5,386 bases of DNA, from contig JABFVX010000238.1 of assembly GCA_013362555.1 (NCBI GenBank), positions 1-5,386 of the forward strand, given 5' to 3'. The notes under the pieces were generated by a model, which was not told where the DNA came from, made no database searches, and worked only from the letters and a program-made list of their open reading frames with translations. Positions 1 to 5,236 of the stretch are shown piece after piece. This DNA is from Mycobacteriaceae bacterium. GTDB taxonomy: Bacteria; Actinomycetota; Actinomycetes; Mycobacteriales; Mycobacteriaceae. Within the stretch, counting starts at the first letter, position 1. Every line of letters starts with the position of its first letter. The translations under genes were made by a program, and so were the position numbers.

Positions 1-1
1 C

Positions 2-874
2 ATTTCTCTGACGGTGCACTCGGCGGCAATGAACGCGAACTTCCCGCTGTTGGTGCAGCGCCCGGCTGACGCAAGCCGCCCGCGCCCGGTGTTGTATCTG
101 CTCAACGGCGCAGGCGGCGGCGAGGATTCGGCGACGTGGACCAAACAGACCGACGTCCTGCTGTGGCTGTCGGACAAGAACGTCAACGTCGTGATGCCGG
201 TCGGCGGGAGTTGGAGTTACTACACCGACTGGCGGGCGAAGGATCCCGTGCTCGGGCTGAACAAATGGCGCACGTTCTTCACCGAGGAGATCCCGGTGCT
301 GGTCGACGCGGCACTGGGCACCAACAAGACCAACGCCATCGCGGGACTGTCCACTTCCGGCACCTCGGTTCTGCAGTTGCCGATCGCCAAGCCGCACCTG
401 TACCAGGCCGTGGCGGCTTACAGCGGCTGTGCACAGATCAGCGACCCGGTGGGCCACACCTTCGTCGACCTCGCGGTTCAGGTGTGGGGCGGCGGCAATA
501 CGCTGAACATGTATGGCCCGCAGCATGACCCGATGTGGGCGCAGAACGATCCGTATGTCAACGCCGAAAAGCTGCGCCCGGTCAAGCACCTCTACATTTC
601 CAGCGGCAATGGCGTGCCGGGCAAATGGGACGCCCTCGGCGGCCCGCACACGCTGCCCGGCGTCGGCGGCTGGCTCAACCAAGTGGCGGTGGGCGGCGTC
701 ATCGAGGGCGGCGTCAACTGGTGTTCGCACAATCTGCAGGCCAGGCTCCAGCAGCTCAACATCCCGGCGACCTACGACTTCATCCCCTCCGGCACCCACT
801 CATGGGGCTATTGGGAAGACGCGTTCAAGAAGTCGTGGCCGGTGCTCGCCGCGGGCCTGAGGCTGCCTGCGTAG
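2..874 (+). CDS. Antigen 85-like esterase / mycolyltransferase family protein, 5' truncated by window edge
   Basis: This is an alpha/beta-hydrolase of the esterase D / antigen 85 type, a family that in mycolata includes secreted enzymes transferring mycolic acids to trehalose or arabinogalactan. The frame is open to the left edge, so the true start and any signal peptide lie outside. Residues are numbered from the GTG at 14, which is probably not the start. LYLLNGAGGGEDSATW (28-42) is the oxyanion/substrate loop. GLSTSGTS (111-118) holds the likely nucleophile Ser113, aligning with the Ag85 GLSMAAS motif. IEGGV gives a candidate acid Glu231 (Ag85: LEGFV), and SGTHSWGYW gives His262 (Ag85: SGTHSWEYW). 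The triad therefore looks intact. Cys139 and Cys237 could form a disulfide in an exported protein. The C-terminus is complete, with TAG at 872-874. Family is secure. Whether it is a true mycolyltransferase or a related carboxylesterase cannot be decided here. Confidence 0.9.
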   Translation: MSLTVHSAAMNANFPLLVQRPADASRPRPVLYLLNGAGGGEDSATWTKQTDVLLWLSDKNVNVVMPVGGSWSYYTDWRAKDPVLGLNKWRTFFTEEIPVLVDAALGTNKTNAIAGLSTSGTSVLQLPIAKPHLYQAVAAYSGCAQISDPVGHTFVDLAVQVWGGGNTLNMYGPQHDPMWAQNDPYVNAEKLRPVKHLYISSGNGVPGKWDALGGPHTLPGVGGWLNQVAVGGVIEGGVNWCSHNLQARLQQLNIPATYDFIPSGTHSWGYWEDAFKKSWPVLAAGLRLPA

Positions 875-941
875 ACGAAGGCGTATGTGTCCGAGCTTCT
901 GGACGATTTCGCCGACTCGGGTTCGGCGGCAGACTCAATGC

Positions 942-1433
942 ATGACAACAACGCAGCACCCCACCGCCCCGACCGCCGCGGAACTGACCAAGGTCATCGG
1001 CAAGCGCTCCTTCTGCACCATTGCCACCTCGTCCCCCAAGCAGCGGTCGCACGCGGCGGGAGTGCTGTACGAGGCGGTCGGCACGGATATCTACATCAAC
1101 ACCGACCGCGACAGCCGCAAGGTCCGCAACGTTGTGGAAAACCCGCATGTGGGCGTGGTGATCCCGGTGCGCCGGGCACCGGTCGGGCCGCCTTCGGAGA
1201 TCCAGTTCCAAGGCGCCGCCGAAGTTTTCGCCATGGACGATCCGCACATTCGCGGCCTGCTGGACCAGGGCAAGCTGAAGTCGATCACGTCGCATGGCGA
1301 GCTCGACCGCCCCAACGGCTGCTTCATCCGCATCGTCCCCAACCGTCGCATCCACACCTACGGCCTCGGCATGTCGCTGATCCAGCTCATCCGCGACCCG
1401 CTCAACGCCGCAGGCGTCGTCGAACTCGCCTGA
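942..1433 (+). CDS. PNPOx-like FMN/F420-binding split-barrel protein
   Basis: A 163-residue protein of the pyridoxamine 5'-phosphate oxidase-like superfamily: small dimeric split-barrel flavoproteins that bind FMN, F420 or heme, most with unknown substrates. The core runs from FCTIATS (24-30), through HAAGVLYEAVGTDIYINTDRDSRKVRNV (37-64), to NPHVGVVIPVRR (67-78). The TDRDSRK stretch followed by N-x-x-x-NP is the usual cofactor-phosphate-binding region. IQFQGAAEVF (87-96) is the following strand. No signal peptide or membrane segment is seen, so it is probably cytoplasmic. I chose ATG 942 because MTTTQHPTAP looks like a natural N-terminus and the family domain starts about residue 14. An in-frame ATG at 885 would add 19 residues of unconvincing sequence; the GAAGG before it is only 3 bases away. 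The 942 start itself lacks a strong Shine-Dalgarno sequence. It lies 67 bases after the esterase, so co-transcription is possible. True pyridoxamine phosphate oxidase activity is not implied. Confidence 0.85.
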   Translation: MTTTQHPTAPTAAELTKVIGKRSFCTIATSSPKQRSHAAGVLYEAVGTDIYINTDRDSRKVRNVVENPHVGVVIPVRRAPVGPPSEIQFQGAAEVFAMDDPHIRGLLDQGKLKSITSHGELDRPNGCFIRIVPNRRIHTYGLGMSLIQLIRDPLNAAGVVELA

Positions 1434-1437
1434 ACTC

Positions 1438-1499
1438 CCACACCCGGACCACGCGTTTACACCCGCAGCTGCGGGTGTAAACGCGTGGTCCGGGTGTGG
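1438..1499 (+). terminator. 62-bp perfect palindrome, probable terminator of the split-barrel gene
   Basis: Two 31-base arms (1438-1468 and 1469-1499) are exact reverse complements with no spacer, centred on CAG|CTG. The repeat begins 4 bases after the TGA stop at 1431-1433, the position expected of an intrinsic terminator. There is no T-run after it; many actinobacterial terminators lack one. Each arm contains the heptamer ACACCCG twice, 19 bases apart, so an operator role is an alternative reading. It ends 77 bases before the radC-like start. Because the palindrome is symmetrical, it would fold equally in transcripts from either strand. Confidence 0.65.
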
Positions 1500-1576
1500 C
1501 AGTGTCGCCCTGGCCGCTATGTCGGTAGGGCGAGCCATGATGGACGCAACCAGTCGGCATTACTGAGGGGCGTGCC

Positions 1577-2281
1577 ATGTCGGTTCCCATAACCACCTTT
1601 CCCGCCGACCAGCGCCCGCGCGAGCGGCTCACCGCGCTGGGGCCGCACGCGCTGAGCGACGGCGAACTGCTCGCGCTCCTGTTGCGGCACGGGCGGGTCG
1701 GCCAGAATGCGCTCGAGTTGGCTTACGACCTGCTCGCCGCTTATGGCGGCCCCAAAGGTCTCGCCGCTGCCCGGCCCGAGGAGCTCGCGGCCCGCGCGGG
1801 CGTCGGCGCGGCCAAGGCCGCGTCCATTGTCGCGGCGTTCCATCTCGGCGCCCGCGTGGATCGCGACCCGGACCTCGCCCCGCGGATCGAGGGCCCGGCC
1901 GTTGCGGTCGCTCTGGCCCGGCCCAAGTTCGCCGGTTCCCGCACCGAACGACTGTTGGTGGAGGGGTGCGACGCCCAGGATCGGCTGCGCCACAGCCTGT
2001 TCGTCGCGGAAGGCGCTATCGACGGGGTCGCGGTGCCGGTGCGTGAGATCCTCAACGCCGTGCTCCGCCACGACGGCTGCTCTTTCGTCGTGGTGCACAA
2101 CCACCCTTCTGGGAACCCCGATCCCAGTCCGGAGGACCGCCACGCCACCGCCCGGCTTGCCGATTCGGCCCGCACTGTCGGACTGCGGTTCCTCGGCAGC
2201 GTCATCATTGCGGGCGAACGCTGGGCGGCAACCGGCAGGCCGAATCGCCCGCCCGCAGCCGGGCTCCTGGCGGTAGAGTGA
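1577..2281 (+). CDS. radC: RadC-like JAMM/MPN domain protein (UPF0758)
   Basis: A 234-residue RadC family member, close to the usual length of about 225. Residues 1-95 form the N-terminal helical part with a helix-hairpin-helix: RPRERLTALGPHALSDGELLALLL (13-36), then AARAGVGAAKAASIVAAFHLG (71-91), the G-x-G-x-x-KA pattern typical of DNA contact. Residues from about 105 form the JAMM metalloprotease-like fold, with Glu124 in RTERLLV and the signature HNHPSGNPDPSPED, giving zinc ligands His174, His176 and Asp187. Despite its name, RadC has no firmly established repair role, and its biochemical function is unsettled. The C-terminal strand reads FLGSVIIAG where the family usually has LLDHxIVG, so this member is divergent there. 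The ATG is preceded by GAGGGG at 1565-1570 with a 6-base spacer, which fixes the start. It follows the palindrome and probably has its own promoter in 1500-1565. Its stop overlaps a CRP-like site. Confidence 0.92.
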   Translation: MSVPITTFPADQRPRERLTALGPHALSDGELLALLLRHGRVGQNALELAYDLLAAYGGPKGLAAARPEELAARAGVGAAKAASIVAAFHLGARVDRDPDLAPRIEGPAVAVALARPKFAGSRTERLLVEGCDAQDRLRHSLFVAEGAIDGVAVPVREILNAVLRHDGCSFVVVHNHPSGNPDPSPEDRHATARLADSARTVGLRFLGSVIIAGERWAATGRPNRPPAAGLLAVE

Positions 2282-2291
2282 TATGGATCAC
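2278..2291. promoter_or_regulatory. CRP/FNR-family-like operator (GTGA-N6-TCAC)
   Basis: The sequence GTGATATGGATCAC is a match to the GTGA-N6-TCAC core bound by CRP-type regulators, including mycobacterial Crp (GTGANNNNNNTCAC core) and corynebacterial GlxR. The arms GTGAT/ATCAC extend the symmetry to 5 bases each. It overlaps the radC TGA stop (2279-2281) and starts 105 bases before the ATG of the AraC-family gene. A weak -10-like TAGTAT lies at 2321-2326. That would place the site near position -48 of a start point around 2333, compatible with activation. The site is seen directly; binding and promoter placement are inference. Confidence 0.45.
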
Positions 2292-2371
2292 GTTTAATTC
2301 TCGGTTGTCCGGTATCGCCATAGTATTGCCGTCCGCGTTTCTTTCCGCTTCTCTCCCGCATCGGTCAGGTC

Positions 2372-2378
2372 GAGGGGA
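2372..2378 (+). promoter_or_regulatory. Ribosome binding site deciding the AraC-family start
   Basis: GAGGGGA ends 4 bases before ATG 2383. It is the only strong Shine-Dalgarno sequence in this leader. It favours ATG 2383 over the in-frame GTG at 2278, which overlaps the radC stop and would add 35 residues of non-family sequence. Confidence 0.7.
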
Positions 2379-2382
2379 CGTA

Positions 2383-3438
2383 ATGGACATAACGTATTTC
2401 GATGTCGTGCGCAATTCGGGAGTTCCGCATTTCGAGACCCCCATGGGCATCGGCAGTGTCGAATTGATGGCTCGGCGTGCGGTTCAGCTGGGTGCGGGAG
2501 TTCCGCAGGTCCTGCAGGCGTCGAAAATCGCGCCGCGGAGTTTGACGGACATGGCCGCCGCGATCACGCCGAATCAGGAATTCGTTGTCATTCGGAATTT
2601 GGTGCGGACATTCCGCAGTAAGCCGGGAATCGGCGTGGACATCGGAAGCCGATATCACGCCGCCATGCACGGCTCGCTCGGCGCGGCAATGCTGACCAGC
2701 CCGAATTTGGCGCACTCGCTCCAGGTCATTGCCGACAATCTGCACCTGGTGTGGGGCTTCATGCCCTTCGACGTGGTTGAGCGCGGTGATTCGACCGTAT
2801 TCCGGATGTCGGCGGACGACGTGCCCGACGACGCCCGCGCGTTCATGGTCGAGCGCAATGCCGCCGCGGCGCGGTCGATGATGAGCGACGCCGCGGGGTT
2901 CGACGTTCCGCTCACGGCGGTGCGCTTCCGGCACCGGGTGCCTGCGGGCGATCTGTCCACCTACGTCGACATCCTCGGTGTGGAGCCGATTTTCGGCGCG
3001 GTCGAAGACTCGATCGCCTTCGCAACCCGTTACGCCGGAATGCCTGCGCGGCAGGCCAATTCGGCCGCCCACCAGGGTTTCGTCGTGCTGTGCCGAGATC
3101 TGGCGAAAAGGCAGGTGACCAGGGCGGGCGTCGCGGGCCAGGTGCGTGCGCTGCTATCGCGGGACCTGCAGACCGGCGGCGGCTCCGCGGCGGCGGTCGC
3201 CGCCCACCTCGGCGTCAGCGAGCGAACCTTGGCCAGGCGACTCGACGAGGAGGGGACCTCCTTCCGGGCGCTGGTCGACGAGGTCCGCCAGCACGTGGCC
3301 AAACACTTGCTGACCGGCGGCATGGCCACCACCCAGGTGGCCCGCAAGCTCGGCTATGCCGATTCGCCCGCGTTCATTCGGGCCTTCAAACGCTGGACCG
3401 GCGTCACGCCACAGTCTTTCGCGCCCGCCGCGGCGTAG
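2383..3438 (+). CDS. AraC-family transcriptional regulator (Arabinose_bd-type N-terminal domain + AraC HTH)
   Basis: A 351-residue cytoplasmic DNA-binding regulator. The N-terminal half (about 25-215) resembles the Arabinose_bd-type ligand domain found in OruR/ArgR-like AraC proteins; YHAAMHGSLGAAMLTSPNLA (91-110) followed by a helix matches its central segment. The C-terminal AraC domain spans about 250-346. The first helix-turn-helix is AAVAAHLGVSERTLARRLDEEG (270-291). The second is TTQVARKLGYADSPAFIRAF (316-335), followed by the conserved KRWTGVTPQSF (336-346). Both helices look intact, and the protein ends just after the domain as expected. The start at 2383 is set by GAGGGGA upstream; a later in-frame ATG at 2443 is possible. 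A CRP-like site in the leader suggests cAMP- or other CRP-type control. Target genes and ligand cannot be told: regulators of this class often control neighbours, but no catabolic operon is adjacent here. Codons in the first third are less GC-rich than in the HTH part. Confidence 0.92.
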   Translation: MDITYFDVVRNSGVPHFETPMGIGSVELMARRAVQLGAGVPQVLQASKIAPRSLTDMAAAITPNQEFVVIRNLVRTFRSKPGIGVDIGSRYHAAMHGSLGAAMLTSPNLAHSLQVIADNLHLVWGFMPFDVVERGDSTVFRMSADDVPDDARAFMVERNAAAARSMMSDAAGFDVPLTAVRFRHRVPAGDLSTYVDILGVEPIFGAVEDSIAFATRYAGMPARQANSAAHQGFVVLCRDLAKRQVTRAGVAGQVRALLSRDLQTGGGSAAAVAAHLGVSERTLARRLDEEGTSFRALVDEVRQHVAKHLLTGGMATTQVARKLGYADSPAFIRAFKRWTGVTPQSFAPAAA

Positions 3439-3440
3439 AG

Positions 3441-3592
3441 TGCGTCCGGCCGGAGCAGGCCCGCGAGCTCCTGCGCGCCCGCGGATCCGGGACGACCGCC
3501 GACGAAGACCTCGCCGCCGCCCGCGCCCTGGGAATGCCGATGTGCAACAGCCGCTTCTACGACGCGGGCCGAGTGGTCGTCGCCGACCGTCA
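3441..3592 (+). pseudogene. Possible start-less gene remnant in the convergent gap
   Basis: In the plus frame beginning at 3441, about 50 codons after the regulator's stop show a coding-like pattern. Roughly nine tenths of third positions are G/C, second positions are clearly less GC-rich, and first positions are often G. The translation is protein-like, with an alanine/glutamate-rich helix (PEQARELLRAR), DEDLAAARALGMP, then CNSRFYDAGRVVVADRQ. No ATG or GTG opens it near its beginning; the first ATG is at 3537. Beyond about 3590 the frame runs antisense through the HAD gene and loses this character. I do not recognise a family. It may be a decayed fragment of a gene truncated at both ends, or chance in high-GC DNA. 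No clear terminator is visible here; the only small symmetry is TCCGGCCGGA at 3445-3454. Confidence 0.25.
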
Positions 3593-4369
3593 GACGTCGT
3601 CGACCAGATCCGCGACGGAGTCGACGACACGCGTGGGCCGGTACGGGAAACGTTCCACGTCGGCGGGGGTCGTGAGGCCGGTGAGCACCAGGATGGTGTG
3701 CAGACCGGCTTCCATTCCCGACACGATGTCGGTGTCCATCCGGTCGCCCACCATCGCGGTCGTCTCCGAGTGGGCGCCGACCGTGTTGAGGGCTTCGCGC
3801 ATCATCATCGGGTTGGGTTTGCCGACGACATACGGCGCGACGCCGGTTGCCTTGGTGATCAGCGCGGCCACCGCTCCGGTCGCGGGCAGCAGTCCCTCCG
3901 GAGACGGGCCGCTCTCGTCCGGGTTGGTCGCGATGAACCGTGCGCCGGCGTTGATCAGCCGGATCGCCTTGGTCAGCGACTCGAAGCTGTAGGTGCGCGT
4001 CTCGCCGAGCACCACGTAGTCCGGCTGGGAATCGGTGAGCACGTAACCGGCCTCGTACAGCGCCGTGGTCAACCCGGCCTCGCCGACCACATACGCGGTG
4101 CCGCCCGGCCGCTGGCTCTTCAGGAACTTCGCGGTCGCCAGCGCCGAGGTCCAGATCCGGTCTTCCGGCACGTCCAGCCCCATCCCGGCCAGCCGCGCCG
4201 AGAGGTCCCGCGGAGTGTAGATGGAGTTGTTGGTCAACACCAGATACCGCTTGCCGGACTCGCGCAGCCCGCGCAGGAACTCCTTGGCCCCCGGAATCGG
4301 CGTCCCCTCGTGCACGAGGACCCCGTCCATGTCCGTCAGCCAGGACTCAATCCGCTTCCGATCCGCCAT
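3590..4369 (-). CDS. HAD-IIA family hydrolase, NagD-like phosphatase
   Basis: A 259-residue phosphatase of HAD subfamily IIA (C2 cap), similar in length to E. coli NagD (250), a nucleotide (UMP/GMP) phosphatase; relatives include p-nitrophenyl phosphatases and phosphoglycolate phosphatases. All four motifs are present. Motif I is LTDMDGVLVHEGTPIPGA with nucleophile Asp13 and acid/base Asp15. Motif II is VLTNNS with Thr46-Asn47-Asn48. Motif III is VVGKPNP with Lys184. Motif IV is VGDRMDTD with Asp209, Asp212 and Asp214 for Mg2+. The cap is roughly residues 80-178. No export signal is seen, so it is cytoplasmic. ATG 4369 is chosen because MADRKRIESWLTDMDG is the usual short N-terminus. The longer open frame, reaching 4480, would start inside the upstream hairpin. 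The Shine-Dalgarno sequence is weak. The hairpin 34 bases upstream suggests an independent promoter or only partial read-through from the espG-like gene. The gene converges on the AraC-family gene. The physiological substrate is unknown. Confidence 0.93.
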   Translation of the reverse strand: MADRKRIESWLTDMDGVLVHEGTPIPGAKEFLRGLRESGKRYLVLTNNSIYTPRDLSARLAGMGLDVPEDRIWTSALATAKFLKSQRPGGTAYVVGEAGLTTALYEAGYVLTDSQPDYVVLGETRTYSFESLTKAIRLINAGARFIATNPDESGPSPEGLLPATGAVAALITKATGVAPYVVGKPNPMMMREALNTVGAHSETTAMVGDRMDTDIVSGMEAGLHTILVLTGLTTPADVERFPYRPTRVVDSVADLVDDV

Positions 4370-4403
4370 TCGCCCAGAGTAAGCCCCCGCATACCTCCCC
4401 ACC

Positions 4404-4483
4404 TGATTGCCCTTGTACCCGTTGCGCGCACCCCCACCCGCAGCGGCGGGGGTGGATGCGCGCAACGGGTGCAAGGGCAATCA
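4404..4483 (-). terminator. Long imperfect hairpin at the 3' end of the espG-like gene
   Basis: Outer arms 4404-4430 and 4457-4483 are 27 bases each and pair at 26 positions, the only mismatch being 4416 with 4471. The 26-base interior can fold further: CCCGC (4437-4441) pairs with GCGGG (4446-4450) around AGCG, with extra C-G pairs interrupted by a bulge and a mismatch. On the minus strand the TGA stop of the espG-like gene (4483-4481) forms the first three bases of the stem, so termination is the simplest role. No T-run follows. The interior ACCCGCAGC core also occurs at the centre of the palindrome at 1438-1499, suggesting a shared design. Confidence 0.65.
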
Positions 4484-5236
4484 AGAGCTGACCTCGCGGC
4501 GGTAGCGGTCGGCAGTGCGGGTGGTTTCGTGCTGCAGGTGCTGGGCGAAGCGCTGTTCGTCCACTGGGAACAGCGTGAGGATCCGGTGGTCGTGCCATTG
4601 CAGGTAGCGGCCGTCGGGGAGGTCGAACCAGACGAATTCGGTGCCGGAGACGGGCAGTTCGGACAGGTCGGGCCCTGGGATGATGGTGATGTGGCCGCCG
4701 CCGAGCCGGTCCTTCGTCCGCTGGCGCAGGGTTTCCGCGGGGGACTTCTCGGGTTCTGCCCATGACTCCGGCCTGGCGAACGTGGCGGCGGACGGCGGCG
4801 CCAGGTCGGCCATCGCGACCTCCAACCGGGGCTGCGGCCCGGCGGGCATGGCGGGCAGTCTGCCGACCACATGCCGCGCCACCTGCTCGACCGACGTGCG
4901 TGCGATGTGCACGGTGTCCCGGTCGCGGCGCTGCACGAGAACCGCGCCGGATCTGGCGGCGACCGCGCCGTGCACCCGAATGACGGGATCCGGCTCGCCG
5001 GTGCGGTAGCCCACCAACTCGATGCGCGCCCACGGCTGTGCCAGCGTGACGAAGGCACGGTACAGCTGTTCGTCCCAGTGCTTCGCGAAATGGTTTGCGG
5101 CTTCGCGGTATTGCTGCTGATACTCGTCGTGGGAGCCCGCGTCGCCGAGGTAGCGGAGCGGAGTAGGCAGCATCTCGCGCCCAAAGGCGTTCCAGCCCAC
5201 CAGCAATTCGAGGGTGGGCAGTTCCCAGTTGGTCAC
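4481..5236 (-). CDS. EspG-like ESX (type VII) secretion-associated chaperone
   Basis: A 251-residue EspG-family protein. In mycobacteria EspG is a cytosolic chaperone that binds the hydrophobic tip of PPE proteins in PE-PPE dimers and keeps them soluble for their cognate ESX system. Evidence is the family layout. The N-terminus is TNWELPTLELLVGWNAFGREMLPTPL (2-27), with W-x-L-x-x-LE-L and LP-x-PL. A helical block carries EYQQQYREAANHF (38-50). The RLPAMPAGPQPRLEV linker (127-140) is proline-rich. The C-terminal core is GGGHITIIPG (179-188), then TEFVWFDLPDGRYLQW (199-214) and ILTLFPVDEQRFAQHL (219-234). Length fits the family. I chose GTG 5236 because the residues just downstream match the family N-terminus; the residues upstream in this frame are the upstream gene read out of frame. 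The start overlaps the upstream stop by one base (TAGTG), implying translational coupling. The stop lies in a long hairpin. No ESX core gene is in view, so the associated system is unknown. Confidence 0.85.
   Translation of the reverse strand: MTNWELPTLELLVGWNAFGREMLPTPLRYLGDAGSHDEYQQQYREAANHFAKHWDEQLYRAFVTLAQPWARIELVGYRTGEPDPVIRVHGAVAARSGAVLVQRRDRDTVHIARTSVEQVARHVVGRLPAMPAGPQPRLEVAMADLAPPSAATFARPESWAEPEKSPAETLRQRTKDRLGGGHITIIPGPDLSELPVSGTEFVWFDLPDGRYLQWHDHRILTLFPVDEQRFAQHLQHETTRTADRYRREVSS

Noticed and set aside
885..941. 19-residue N-terminal extension of the split-barrel protein from ATG 885
   Set aside because: The residues do not look like a family N-terminus, the GAAGG is only 3 bases from the ATG, and ATG 942 gives a natural start. 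It cannot be fully excluded.
887..1480. GTG-started frame beginning VSELLDDFADSG that overlaps the split-barrel gene
   Set aside because: Only the first dozen residues look protein-like; the rest is an arginine/proline-rich shadow of the real gene and runs through the palindrome.
1537..1566. Nine-codon ORF (MMDATSRHY) just upstream of radC, a possible leader peptide
   Set aside because: Too short to distinguish from chance, with no attenuator-like structure between it and radC and no telling residue run.
4336..4392. 18-codon minus-strand ORF (MRGLTLGEWRIGSGLSPG) overlapping the HAD start
   Set aside because: Its GGGGAGG is only one base from the ATG, too close for normal initiation, and it overlaps a well-supported gene.
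4370..4480. Longer N-terminus for the HAD phosphatase from 4480
   Set aside because: It would begin inside the hairpin and add 37 low-complexity residues that are not part of the family.
1438..4483. The two long inverted repeats as ends of a single composite mobile element
   Set aside because: Their arms differ in sequence apart from a short core, no target-site duplication is visible at either, and no transposase lies between them.
3356..4765. Long plus-strand open frame of 469 codons
   Set aside because: It is antisense to the HAD and espG-like genes; the translation is arginine/proline/glycine-rich and lacks any domain, as typical of high-GC shadow frames.
4336..5184. Long minus-strand frames overlapping the espG-like gene
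   Set aside because: They are Ser/Pro/Arg-rich shadows in the wrong frame, with no recognisable domain, whereas the chosen frame matches the EspG family throughout.
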